From Portunus trituberculatus (lineage: Eukaryota > Arthropoda > Malacostraca > Decapoda > Portunidae): 64,000 bases of DNA. The stretch lies in NCBI RefSeq assembly GCF_017591435.1, contig NC_059277.1, positions 3,210,001-3,274,000 on the forward strand, written 5' to 3'. Numbering within the stretch: position 1 is the stretch's first letter; every line of letters starts with the position of its first letter. The notes beneath the pieces were generated by a model, which saw only the letters and a list, made by a program, of their open reading frames with translations, did no database searches and was not told where the DNA came from. Positions 31,196 to 46,847 of the stretch are shown piece after piece. Position numbers and translations under genes: made by a program.

Positions 31196-31577
31196 GGTGA
31201 TTGGTTGGTAAGTGATGAGGAGGAGGAAAGGGAAGATGACAATGTTGTTTCAAAATATTAGCAAGACCGAGGAAAGTGTGACTCGAAGATTAAAAGGTTG
31301 GTAAGTAAAGAGAGGGGAGACAAACGCTTGATTAGGTTGGTAAGAAGATATATACAAGAGAGATATATCGAAAATTGCCATGTTCCGAAATATTAGCAGT
31401 CAGACAGACAGAAAAAACGACTGTGACATGTGAATAGAAAGGGGAAAAAAAGAAGAAAGAAAAGGAGGAGGAAAACTGCAACTTTCAAATACGTCTTGAT
31501 TGGCAGGTTAGTAAGTAGAAATAAAGGAGAAAAAAAAAGAAAAGTGGAAATATTCTCATATTTCGAGATATTAGTAG
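31196..31577. repeat. Three diverged direct repeats
   Basis: Each unit starts with a GATTGG..GGTTGGTAAGT-like string (31199, 31329, 31498). A purine-rich middle follows, and the unit ends with AAATATTAGCAA, AAATATTAGCAGTC or AGATATTAGTAG (31253, 31389, 31567). An extra GGTTGGTAAGTAAAGAGAGG at 31297 suggests a nested partial unit. Unit spacing is about 130 and 170 bp. Confidence 0.5.
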
Positions 31578-32306
<729 letters not shown>

Positions 32307-32457
32307 TACCGAGGTATAATTTTCTTTCGAATGGATTGATGTATATATAATATTTTTTAGTCTTTTTTTTTTTTTTGTATTTTTGCTTTAGATACTGATT
32401 TTTTTTTTTTCGATTTTGTTATTTTTCCACTTCCAATTTGACAAACGAAAGAGAGTT

Positions 32458-32461
<4 letters not shown>

Positions 32462-32539
<78 letters not shown>
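32462..32539. repeat. (TC)39 microsatellite
   Basis: Perfect 78-bp array. The 20 bp before it include AAACGAAAGAGAG. Confidence 0.98.
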
Positions 32540-32541
<2 letters not shown>

Positions 32542-33066
32542 TGAAATGTGCATGATAAAAATGTAGTTTAATCAAGGTAGAAAAAATGTAACATCCCTCT
32601 TCATCAACCGACATCGCTCTTTCCTATTGTGAACATTTCCTCCGCCCATCCTTTCCTCCCTCCGTCTGTTTTTGTTATCCTCCTCTTTCTTTTCTCTCCT
32701 TCTCATCCCCCACGACCATCTGTCTCTCGATAAGTCTGAATTTTGTGTGGCATGATTTGCATTTTATATCTAGTGCGTTTGTCTGTCTGTGTCAACCTTC
32801 CACTGTGTCTCTTTTTCTCTCTGTCAGCGAGTCTTTCCCTGGTTGCCTTAGAGTTTGTATTCCTCTCTATCTATCTATGACTGCCTGTCTTCTTATCTAT
32901 CTGTGCGTGCGTTGTCTCTTCTTTCATTCTTTTCTTTTTAATGGTGGTTTCCTTGTGAATTTTCAAAGTATCTCCACTTTTGCCAGTCAGAATTTATTTT
33001 TATTAATATGTTTGGTCTCATGAGCTTATGCAATACCGCTACATTAAGGATACGCAGTGAAGAAGG

Positions 33067-33070
<4 letters not shown>
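32540..33070. other. Unique stretch
   Basis: T/C-rich with CTGTCTGTCTGT- and CTATCTATCTAT-like short tetranucleotide relics (32778 and 32866). No gene. Confidence 0.55.

Positions 33071-33120
<50 letters not shown>
33071..33120. repeat. (AG)25 microsatellite
   Basis: Perfect 50-bp array. Left arm of a potential hairpin with the TC array that starts 51 bp further on. Confidence 0.98.
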
Positions 33121-33121
<1 letters not shown>

Positions 33122-33168
33122 ATTGGCTTTCACAATACCATCTTCGTCGTATTTCACTCAGCCTTCTC

Positions 33169-33308
<140 letters not shown>

Positions 33309-33374
33309 CCTGATCTGAATTAAATCGGTACATCAGTCCCTTGTAGAAAAGTGAGAAAAGGATGCGTAATGGAG

Positions 33375-33375
<1 letters not shown>

Positions 33376-33467
<92 letters not shown>
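33376..33467. repeat. (GATA)9(GA)28 compound microsatellite
   Basis: GATA units (33376-33412) become GA units (33411-33467) with no spacer. The same compound occurs at 50884. Confidence 0.97.
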
Positions 33468-33470
<3 letters not shown>

Positions 33471-33560
33471 TCCAATTAGGTTAACCTTTCCTTCATTTGA
33501 ACAAATGTAATATGATATTATTCAGATATACGTGTGTTCGTTCAAAGTGTGCAAGGTAGT

Positions 33561-33790
<230 letters not shown>

Positions 33791-34179
33791 GATGACATCT
33801 ATGGTGACAAAAACAACAATATAAAACTAAAAAGATTGATGATAAGTTACATAATTGGCAAATACTCCAATTCTACCTGAGAAGAATCAACACTATCATT
33901 TCTTTTTGTAAATTTTCTTCACTAGGAACAAACTACGAGTAGGTTACTTACTCCAATGTTTTCCTATTTTGTTATTATATTGTCCATCCTCATGAGAAGA
34001 TGAATAAATAACTCGTGACACGGCACAGCGCTACTCCTCGGCGTTGCTCCTTTAGCAATGGCTGTGTATGAGTCTACGGAGCGGGATTGCCGCATTTCAC
34101 TACCTTGCCTTATTTGACTGGGAAAATGGAGAATTATTTTCTAGTTCTTGTGGAATTCATTGAGTTGGGTTGTTCAGAG
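33791..34179. other. Unique stretch
   Basis: No feature seen. Confidence 0.55.
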
Positions 34180-34191
34180 CTACTACTACTA

Positions 34192-34260
<69 letters not shown>
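34180..34260. repeat. (CTA)27 microsatellite with one CCA
   Basis: 81 bp, with one interruption (CCA) near 34195. Confidence 0.97.
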
Positions 34261-34528
34261 GATGAAGCTAGATTTGTAGGTATACGGGTAATATTCTCAC
34301 ATTTCATATACTAATTCCTATTAGGCTCACAGGGAGGAGGTATTTCATTGAAGATGCTGGTGAAACTGTTTCGAGTCGTGCCTTAAGTTCAATTATATAT
34401 CACCGTATTGCTTAGGGATCTTTTTTTATTATTTCAGCTCACTCACTCACTGGCTTCGAGGAAAAACTAGTATTTAATTACGAATATCGTAGTAGAATTT
34501 TTTTGTGGTTTTATTCATAATTTCATAT

Positions 34529-34533
<5 letters not shown>

Positions 34534-34596
<63 letters not shown>
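34534..34596. repeat. (TA)31 microsatellite
   Basis: Perfect 63-bp self-complementary array. Confidence 0.98.
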
Positions 34597-34598
<2 letters not shown>

Positions 34599-34759
34599 AT
34601 AGAGGAAAGAGCAAAAACATAAAAAACAATTGCATATTGAGGATGTTAAGCGGAATTGATTGATGAAGAGAATTTGTAAGAATTCTATATTTCTTCGTCT
34701 CCAGATATATAGAGACAAAGCGAAAAAAAATGTGTTTGATTCTAGAACGACGTCTGTCT

Positions 34760-34762
<3 letters not shown>

Positions 34763-34822
<60 letters not shown>
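34763..34822. repeat. (CT)30 microsatellite
   Basis: Perfect 60-bp array. Confidence 0.98.
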
Positions 34823-34829
<7 letters not shown>

Positions 34830-35196
34830 CACGCACTCGAGATACTGCTTAACACGTATATTTAATTAAGGTACAAAGAACACCAACACTTGGAGATCAA
34901 AACCAGGTAACACAAAGATGAAATTTGTGTTTCTCTGTCGTAGAGAATTGTAATGGCGTCTGGAGTGAATGTCTTCCTTGTTTGTTTGCCGAGACAAAAC
35001 AGGAAGTGTTGTATAAGGATAGAGTGTAGCTGAGTCTTTCGAATTTTAATTGTGTTGTATGTATGTACTCATTTATGTTTGTATGTATGTTAGTTTGTGC
35101 AGCACCGTAGGGAATATTGCTGAATTATAAATGCGTTATTTACCTTATGAGTACACTGGTTGAATTAATGTAAATATTTAACTTGTTCAACTGTTT

Positions 35197-35197
<1 letters not shown>
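34823..35197. other. Unique stretch
   Basis: A short (TATG/GTAT)n-like relic lies at 35058-35090 (GTATGTATG and TGTATGTATG). Otherwise featureless. Confidence 0.55.

Positions 35198-35278
<81 letters not shown>
35198..35278. repeat. (CT)40 microsatellite
   Basis: Perfect 81-bp array. Confidence 0.98.
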
Positions 35279-35282
<4 letters not shown>

Positions 35283-35749
35283 TTTTATCTAAGGCATTCA
35301 TGAGTTAACGAAAACAATGGGTACTAATTAGAAGTTAGGACAGATGTTCCAAACTTTAGTATATTTCCGTAATACTTGAAACGCTACAACCTTCGTGTTT
35401 ACATTTCTCTACCTCTCGTTAAACATTAAATAGTACAACGTGTAACAAACATCCTCGTAAGGTTCAGTTATTATCCTGCACGTGTGGCCTTTGTGTCGCT
35501 CTGAGCTTTGTGTACTGCCAGACTGAGTGACCGTCGGTGTACCTTTTGTGTTGTGTTTTGCTGCTCCACCTCGCGTTTATTGGTTTTACATGATTGTTTT
35601 TCTGACTCCCTGTGGAATTCCGGAAGATCAGATTCTGGGAAAGGGCACACGATTTTGATAAAGAAAAGAAAAAGAAATCATTCACATAGTTATTGGTTTC
35701 ACACAATTACTTAAGAAGTACGCTCTGTGCACAATGTTGGTAGGGGAAA
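35279..35749. other. Unique stretch
   Basis: No gene recognised. Confidence 0.55.

Positions 35750-36984
<1,235 letters not shown>

Positions 36985-37051
<67 letters not shown>
36985..37051. repeat. (GA)33 microsatellite
   Basis: Perfect 67-bp array, then GGAGGCGGAGGACGGGGGG. Confidence 0.98.
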
Positions 37052-38849
<1,798 letters not shown>

Positions 38850-39064
38850 AATATATGTGTCTAGGTAATAGCTACACGGAAGTACATAATATATTCAATA
38901 CCACCTATTTTTTTCCGACTTTTTCATCACTACTTCAATATCTGATCTTCGGTAGTGCCATAACACACGTGCGTGTGGCGCGGCTCTCTCTCTGAAAATA
39001 TAGGCTGGTCAAATATTTTCGAATGTAAATTATCGCTTCTGCCTTTTTTCTCTATGGAGGAAAC

Positions 39065-39214
<150 letters not shown>

Positions 39215-39284
39215 CCTATGGGGCTGAAGTTAAAATGAATAGCAATTGGTTATTTTCTTGACATCTTTAGATAGTAATACTGTC

Positions 39285-39461
<177 letters not shown>

Positions 39462-39675
39462 AAGTACGAGGCGAAGAAGGAATGAGAGGCGGCAGGAGAA
39501 GGCAGTCTTAGGCAAGGAAATGGGGCGAGCGCGATGAGGTGTGAACCAGAAGTACCGTGGGGCGGCGAGGGAGCGCGAGTGGTGGTGGTGGTGGGCCAGG
39601 AGTACCAGTAGGATGGCTTCATTCCTTTCAACGCCACACAGTCGTTGAGAACAAAACATAGTAGAGGATATCGCT

Positions 39676-39680
<5 letters not shown>

Positions 39681-39713
<33 letters not shown>
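39681..39713. repeat. (GA)16 microsatellite
   Basis: Perfect 33-bp array. Confidence 0.98.
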
Positions 39714-39716
<3 letters not shown>

Positions 39717-39985
39717 TCCATGTTGCATTACTTTTTAACGAATACACTTAAAGTTCTCTTCCAGGAACTAAAGCTGCGTTGTTCTGCACTTGGGTTGGAA
39801 CTTGAATGCCGTGAAATTGTGTTTTTCTTTTTAAGGATATTGGTGTACAAATCAATCAACACATAAGGTGCATAACCTAAGAATCTAAACACTATTGCTT
39901 ATTATTTTTTGAAAGCTACTCACTTTCAGGTGGCATATTCTTATCTTGTTCCTTGCTTTGTACCCTTGCACGCGATGCCTACTTA

Positions 39986-39988
<3 letters not shown>

Positions 39989-40058
<70 letters not shown>

Positions 40059-40060
40059 GG
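39989..40060. repeat. (GA)30 with a GG slip
   Basis: Perfect to 40049. After one extra G, a further 10 bp of GA. Confidence 0.98.
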
Positions 40061-42215
40061 CGGAACAAAGCTTGGAATTATACGTTAGAAGAGTCATGAA
40101 TTTCTCGTCTTCTCCCGTGAAGATACGTTTAATGTATCCTAATTTACTCACCTGCCTTGTACCTATTTTTAGTCATGGTGTTGCATGCTCACGTATTTAA
40201 TTTGAAACAAAGCCATTTTTCCTGTCATGTCGTCTTTAATTCAATCTGAAGAGCCTTGAGAACTTCCTGATGTTGGAGAAAAAAAAAGAAAAAAAGTGAT
40301 CATAATGTAGCCCTCAGGGACGCCCTTGACGTGAGCCACTGGACAAGAACAACAAAATAGCTGGGATGGCTCCGGGGCCTGAGTTTCATTGTGTTTTCAT
40401 GTAAATGTGGGGCGCTGCTGCAGGCACTGGCCAGCCGAAAGAGGCAAAGATGATGGGCGCAGGGACTGAAATGTGAGAACTGAGATGTGCTGAGATATAC
40501 TGTAATGAAGTTGGGACTGACCAGGATACGAGGGAAGATGTATGGTGGTTAATGGTAAGACGGTTATCTTTTATTAATTTTATTTTCTGAAGGTATGAAC
40601 ACATGTCACTCTTCAGTATTTCTTTCCCTTAAAAGAAGCAGTGCGTGTACAGTCTCCACACGCTGAGAGGAAAACAATACGCCTGTGGAGGACTTGTATT
40701 GGATTGAAGACCGGGACTGTAGGCAGGGCACGTACAGGCATTTCCCTAATTGATCATCTGTTGGTAGAATGTTGTTGTTTCAGCCGTGTGGAGTAAAATG
40801 GATTGGTGGTGGTGGTGTGGCTTGGTATGTCCTTCACGGAGTGATGAGCCCACTTCTTTTGTTGCTGCTGCTTCTGATGTTGCCTCTATTTTGTATTGTA
40901 TTCATTTACATCCACAGCAAAAGATTGGCTAATGTTATTATATTTTTTGGGAAAAGATCGGGCGTGGAGCCTTTATTGTTAAAAAAATGTTTGAAATAAA
41001 AGTAAACTCTCATTCTAACTGAAAACATAATGACTTAATATATGTATGCAATTCACACGTATTGCGCAATTTTGATTGCATAGAAATGTAGGATAAAAGT
41101 AAAGCATGCGCTGTCATGTAATTTATTTCCAGTGTTTGCAGTTATCAGCATCATTCTCTGAGTGTGCATGGCGTGAAGCAGTGAGGAGGTGCACGTCACG
41201 GCAGCTGAAAGTAAATTATGTTGGTGTGAACCTCGGAACACCTTTGTTTGGTCAGCACCGACAGCAGTTTCCGAGTTCGAGCCATAATTCTCGGCTGCAG
41301 AAACTTACTTGCTCGTTCACATACCCGTCACGTCCACGCCGTCGATTACACTTCCTCGTCGAAGCAAAAACACTTGTGTATATCGAACTCATCTTGGTAA
41401 ATGAAGAGACAGGTGGTCCCACGCACGCTCGCAGCAACAACGCTAAATTGTTTCTTGTTTTACACACTTTCTTTCACTCACGTGTGTATATTCTCAACAA
41501 AATATTTCCTTTTCAAAAACACAGGTCATGGGAATTGTCAGCATGTATAAAAATTGTTCGAGTCAGGAGAATTCAAGACTGAAAGTTTTACCTGTAGTCT
41601 TTTAGAAATAGTTATGCGTGTACAGTCAGGTGTGGTCACAGGAGCGTCACGCCAGAAACTGACAGACACCGCAGGAACAGAATAGTGTGATAAACTGAGG
41701 TTCTCGTGCATGCTCACCAGTAACAGTCATGAGAAACGTTTGGGAATATGAGGACTTGAGCTGAGAACCAACTACAGAGAACCAAAGAGAGCGACTCTTT
41801 ACATTAATTACAAACGATGGACTCAATCAACACTTCTCAATGTTAAGTAAATATCATCTAATGAGTAAGAGCTGAAATTGACACGAAAGAAAATAATTAT
41901 TCACCTTCGGCTTTGATTTCAACTTAAACATCCTTTCATCTTTCGTACTCACTCTTTTATGTCGCAACCTTCACTCCAATATTGATTTTGAATGACAAGT
42001 TGAAATACACGTGTACTTCGTAAACGAAAGTAATTATCAAATACATATCCAGGAAGCTCCAGTCACAGGTTACGACAGATTATCTCTAAAACCCTACTAC
42101 TGTTTCATGAGGATTTGTGAAAACAATAGTGTTAGTGCATATATTTGTATTCAGTCCATTCTTTGTCTTTTCGTAAAATAGTTTTGCATTTGTGAGAAAA
42201 TATAATCTTTAAATG

Positions 42216-42218
<3 letters not shown>
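40061..42218. other. Longest unique stretch in the middle of the window
   Basis: About 2.1 kb without simple arrays. An ATG at 41106 opens 158 codons (to 41582) across non-repetitive sequence. The translation (starts MRCHVIYFQCLQ) shows no domain, and roughly one open frame of this length is expected by chance in a window this size. A (GTT)-like/Leu-rich patch lies at 40855-40885. I annotate no gene here. Confidence 0.45.

Positions 42219-42294
<76 letters not shown>
42219..42294. repeat. (TC)38 microsatellite
   Basis: Perfect 76-bp array. First of three arrays of alternating strand sense. Confidence 0.98.
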
Positions 42295-42298
<4 letters not shown>

Positions 42299-42440
42299 GA
42301 CGCATCACACAAGTGGCACCTGCTTTTCAACATTTCACACACCGCCGCCTTTACTTCACAGGTTTCACTTCCTGGTGAAATCTGACGCGTTCAATTAAAA
42401 GTAACACAACAAACAACTCGTGTGATTCCGCTAACGAAGT

Positions 42441-42442
<2 letters not shown>

Positions 42443-42489
<47 letters not shown>
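42443..42489. repeat. (AG)23 microsatellite
   Basis: Perfect 47-bp array, complementary in sense to both neighbours. Confidence 0.98.
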
Positions 42490-42492
<3 letters not shown>

Positions 42493-42555
42493 TAATAGTG
42501 CGAATATATTCATAGTGCAACAATAACATACAGTTTAATCTCACTTTCTCTCTCC

Positions 42556-42558
<3 letters not shown>

Positions 42559-42621
<63 letters not shown>
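42559..42621. repeat. (CT)31 microsatellite
   Basis: Perfect 63-bp array after CTCTCCCTC. Confidence 0.98.
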
Positions 42622-42625
<4 letters not shown>

Positions 42626-43770
42626 CCCTCATGACCCTGTTACTGCAGCCTCCCGCGATGGACCATCATTAATGATTAAACGCCGGCTCAGTGGACAAGA
42701 ACAGTCCTTGCGGCGCGCCATTAATTTAACAGCCATCGTTACCCAACTTCAGCCGGGCGAGGGAGTCTGTGGGAGCCAGTATTCCCAAACATGTATTCCA
42801 AAGAGAGGAAAACTTCACTTATCAACACATTTTTTGTCTTAGTTTCCATGAGTCCATGAGTGAAGGGAATGTGGAAGAGAATGAGATGAGTAACTGAGGA
42901 TTTGCTTGATAAAGTGAAAATTGTGGGGAATTAGTTTAAAAGATAAACTTTTTGTTAGAATCTTTCCTTTCCTACGTGTACAATTGAAGGGAATATCAGA
43001 AAATGAGATTACCTGAAAATTTAGTTCACGAAAGGATAAAAAAAAAAAAAAACTTTACGATTGACAATTTTTTCTTTGTTATTTTAGAAAGGAAAGGAAT
43101 ATTAAAGACAATAAGTTAAGAGCTTGCTGGATAAATAGAGAATTTCACTTCATTTTTTTTTCTTTCTTGTGTCTCCAAAAGAATAAGATAAAAATATGAT
43201 TAATTGAGAGCTAATGTGCTTGACTAAACGGAAGTATTGAGAGATAGACGAAAGTAAAGCATTTAATATTTCTCCCTTTTCCTGCTGTCTATAAATAAAT
43301 ATCAGAGAATATAAGGTGAAGGAGAAAACAGGTATAGAACAAGAAAAAAAAAAGTGTTTAAAACCACATCATTATATTACATAGCGAGTTGAAAAGTAAA
43401 GAAAAAAGTAACAAAAACGATTTTTTTTTTACCTAATTTAATGTATCACAGCTCATGAACATTTTTTAAGATATTTGACAATGTCCATGTGGTGTTGGTA
43501 TGCATGGAGTGCTGTAAATGAGTGAGTGTGAATGAGAAACACCGTGTATGCATCACCACGTTCATCAGCAGCACTTATTACGAGAGGGGAGCGGAAATGG
43601 GTGTCGTGAAGGAAGCAAATTTGGGGTTAAAGTAATAATCATCAGACTCTCTGAGAGAAAAATTTTGGGGACAATTCTCGACTTGTATAACGCGACCCCA
43701 GAATAGAAACAGCGAAGAATCCCTGGTGAAGAGGAAGGTGGATGAAAGGAATATTATTAGAAGGCGACCT

Positions 43771-43771
<1 letters not shown>
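42622..43771. other. Unique stretch, no gene recognised
   Basis: 42640-42780 is GC-balanced and unrepetitive and contains ATCATTAATGATTAAAC and CGCGCCATTAATTTAAC. These have repeated ATTA/TAAT cores of the type bound by homeodomain proteins, but this is only compositional. The rest is AT-rich. Confidence 0.45.

Positions 43772-43808
<37 letters not shown>
43772..43808. repeat. (GA)18 microsatellite
   Basis: Perfect 37-bp array. Confidence 0.98.
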
Positions 43809-43811
<3 letters not shown>

Positions 43812-44397
43812 ACAAGGTCCAGGACAGAGATTGAAGGGAACATATGTGGGCCGAAATGAGGAAGTTTCAAGGAAAAGTAAAGAAAATGTGTGCAATGAGG
43901 AACAAACTTTGGTCGCAATTAATTAAGTAAGATTCTCGTGATTCATGGACGTGTTTGATAATAGGACGAGAGGAGTATTTGTACAGTACCCTTTGAAAAA
44001 AATTGATTGGTAGATGACGGATTGACTGCATTTTTTACTGTATTTAAAATTAACATATCGTACTACAATATATACGCACTTGTAGCATTAGTAGCATAGG
44101 AAGCATGATTAGACGCATCTGTTTTGAAATTCAGCATAACAGGTAAAATCTGAATATATTAGTATTTTACATTTTATATAACGAATTATCCTTCCAGCTA
44201 AACTTCACGGACCAAGTTGCGTATCTTTACTGATAAAAATAAAAGAAGCGCCAGGAGCGGCAAAGTTTGATGCGTACATAATTGTATGCATAAAGTATTG
44301 TGTTTAGATTACTTTGGTTGGCGACTACAGTTCTTGCCGTGGCTCCGGCCAAGAACCTGTGTTATGATAGGATTATCACAACACCGTTCCCAAAGGA
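43809..44397. other. Unique stretch
   Basis: From 44300 an open frame has a hydrophobic start, but its first codon is GTG, and most of its length is the triplet-rich tract that follows. I do not call it a gene. Confidence 0.5.
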
Positions 44398-44690
44398 TGG
44401 AGGTCGTAGTAATAGTAGTAGTTATAGTAACAATAGTAGTATTGCGACATGTAGAGTTAGAAGTAGTAGTATCACTTGTTTTTCATCACTATTTTGCTTT
44501 AATTCTTATGAAATTAATAATGATTATGGTCCTGATCACATTTTTTATTCCATTGTTGTAGTAATAGTAGCAGCAACAACAGCAGTAGTAGCAGCCGCAG
44601 CACGACCAACACCACCACCACCGCAACCGGTAGCAGTACCAGCAGCTATACCAAAAGTACCAGCATCAGCACCCGCATTAACATATAAAG
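44398..44690. repeat. Decayed AGT/GCA trinucleotide tracts
   Basis: TAGTAATAGTAGTAG-like units occupy 44406-44475. AGTAGCAGCAACAACAGCAG-like and ACCACCACC-like units follow from 44562 to 44690. Interruptions are frequent, so these are old arrays. Confidence 0.8.
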
Positions 44691-45163
44691 TCACACTCAC
44701 ACTGCTGGCAAATAGTGAGGCAGGGAGTAGCACAAGGGAACGGCAGGAGCAGCGCCAGGTCGTGTGGTCCGCGGAGGGCGTGAGCGGCGAGGAGGCTGGC
44801 AGAGTCCGGGGAAAATTGCATCCACTTGATGACAGGAAGCGGATGAGACGCTGAGGCAGGTGGCGTCTTGGTGCGGTGCCAGGCGCGGCGATAAAGGAGA
44901 AGGAGGAGTGGAAACGTAATTATTCTCTACGTATCTGATTAGCGTTAGCCGAGACAGGGATTTTTCTTCTCCTTTTATGTGTGAGGGAAGCGTGTTTTTC
45001 AGGTGTTTATTGTATTGTTATTGTTGTTTTGTAGTAGTTGTAGAAATAGTGACATTTGGTGTTTTGAATAGTATCATTAGTAGTTATTGTTTCATTACGT
45101 AATGTTCTCGCTTTTATTGCAGTTCATAATTGCAAAATAGCCATTTTAAGTGTTTTAAAGTTT
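44691..45163. other. Unique stretch
   Basis: GC-rich from 44700 to 44900, AT-rich after. No gene recognised. Confidence 0.5.
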
Positions 45164-45260
45164 AAAATAGTAGTAGTAGCAGGAGCAGTAGTATCAGAAG
45201 TAGTAGTAGTAGTAGTAGGAGTAGTAGTATAATAGCTGAGAATAATAGTAGTAATCATTC
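45164..45260. repeat. Imperfect AGT trinucleotide tract
   Basis: AGT units with AGC, AGG and ATC interruptions, with the cleanest part at 45198-45231. Confidence 0.88.
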
Positions 45261-45761
45261 TCGCATCAGTAGTTTTATCGGTTCATTTCAGCAAATTGCT
45301 TCCTAAGGTAATACATTTTATACAGACTTAACAAAAAAGTCCTAGATTAATGACGGAAAACATCCAATACTTGTAGCCTAATTAACCTAATGAATTGTTA
45401 CTGAGGAGGAATGGACGGAGCGGCAGAATACCATTAAGTTTACAGAAAAAAAAGGACAGAGTGTCTTAATGCCATTTGTACTCGTAATTGACGTAACACA
45501 GGTGGTCATTAATTAATCAAGAGCCACAAAGAGCCGAAACGGGAGGTTAGAAGGGGAATGAGAGGACATGCAGGATGGGATGGCAGGGTGGCAGGGAGCA
45601 GGTGTGCTTGGGTGAGGATTACGTGGGGAAGGTAATGATGGGAGTAAAGGAGGGGATTAAGGAAGGGGAGGGAAGGGGGCTGGCGAATGTGTATTGCTGA
45701 AGTTTGTGAAGTTTGCTGAAGTGAGCTCAGGTGTGCTATGAGGCTTTCGAGTGCATGGTTG

Positions 45762-45764
<3 letters not shown>
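45261..45764. other. Unique stretch
   Basis: G-rich plus strand from 45540 to 45700 (GGGGAAGG, GGCAGGG). No gene. Confidence 0.55.

Positions 45765-45820
<56 letters not shown>
45765..45820. repeat. (GA)28 microsatellite
   Basis: Perfect 56-bp array. Confidence 0.98.
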
Positions 45821-45823
<3 letters not shown>

Positions 45824-45947
45824 TGGTTTGTTCGTCATTGTTTTTATTAGTCATTCCCTTTTGGCTTTAGATTAATTTGAAAATTTTCATATTATCTTAT
45901 TTGCCAATGAGGATTATAATTTATTTCACTGTCAGCTTTTCTCCTGT

Positions 45948-46226
45948 TCCTCCTCCTCCTCCTCCTCCTCCTCCTCCTCCTCCTCCTCCTCCTCCTCCTC
46001 CTCCTCCTCCTCCTCCTCCTCTTCCATCTCCTCCTCCTCCATTTCTTTCTGCTCGTCCTGCTTCTTCTCCTTCTCCTCCTCCTCGTTCTGCATCTCCTCC
46101 TCCTCCTCCTCCTCCTTCTCCTCCTCCTCCTCCTCCTCCTCCTCCTCCTCCTCCTCCTCCTCCTCCTCCTCCTCCTCCTCCTCCTCCTCCTCCTTCTCCT
46201 CCTCTTCTTCTTCTTCTTCTTCTTCA
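45948..46226. repeat. TCC-dominated trinucleotide block, 279 bp
   Basis: Perfect TCC at 45948-46022 and again at about 46093-46192. It is broken by CATCTC, TTTCTGCTCG and CTTCTT and ends with TTC units at 46204-46226. It is the longest trinucleotide block in the window. Its poly-Pro, poly-Glu and poly-Arg frames are artefacts. Confidence 0.97.
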
Positions 46227-46372
46227 TATTCCTCCTTCTCCGTCTGCGCTCCATAGCCTCCCACCTTCCCATTTTTCCTTCATTCAGATTCATTCCTTCA
46301 CGTTAGCTTTCATCCTCCCCAATATTCACTACTTTTGTGAGATTTAGAAAGATCCTCCCTTTTATGTTTCCT

Positions 46373-46376
<4 letters not shown>

Positions 46377-46413
<37 letters not shown>
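46377..46413. repeat. (TC)18 microsatellite
   Basis: Perfect 37-bp array. Confidence 0.98.
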
Positions 46414-46416
<3 letters not shown>

Positions 46417-46762
46417 CCTGTGGTATAATGCATCAAGTTCGTATTTAACATCTATAAGTGTTTTTCCTCTCTTTTAACTTTCCTTCCGCAAACTTGATCC
46501 CATTTTCTATTCGTGGTGTATAGAATCTCGACTGGAATTAATTGTTTCTGAGGTCACATATAGTTTTCTCTTTCTTTTTTTCTTTTTTGGCTTCTATTCT
46601 TTTTAGCTTCCTCTTCCACATTTTTCCAAGTTCGTATTCATGTGGGTAAGAAAAGAGCTATTTAGAAGCAAGCGTTACTGTGCGTACTGTGTTTCCTTCG
46701 CCAGAGATTTGTCATTCTTTAGCATAATCCATTGATTTTCTTTGATTTTTTAGTAGTGAACA

Positions 46763-46764
<2 letters not shown>
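46414..46764. other. T-rich unique stretch
   Basis: No feature seen. Confidence 0.55.

Positions 46765-46843
<79 letters not shown>
46765..46843. repeat. (CT)39 microsatellite
   Basis: Perfect 79-bp array. Confidence 0.98.

Positions 46844-46847
<4 letters not shown>

Noticed and set aside
41274..41282. GTTCGAGCC as a B box of a tRNA gene
   Set aside because: The match is exact, but no A box lies 30-60 bp upstream and no cloverleaf can be drawn.
41106..41582. 158-codon ATG frame in non-repetitive sequence
   Set aside because: No domain or splice pattern is recognised. A rough estimate from stop-codon frequency gives about one frame of this length by chance in the window. RNA evidence could overturn this.
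44300..44854. Frame with a signal-peptide-like start
   Set aside because: It opens at GTG, not ATG, and two thirds of it is decayed AGT/GCA triplet repeat.
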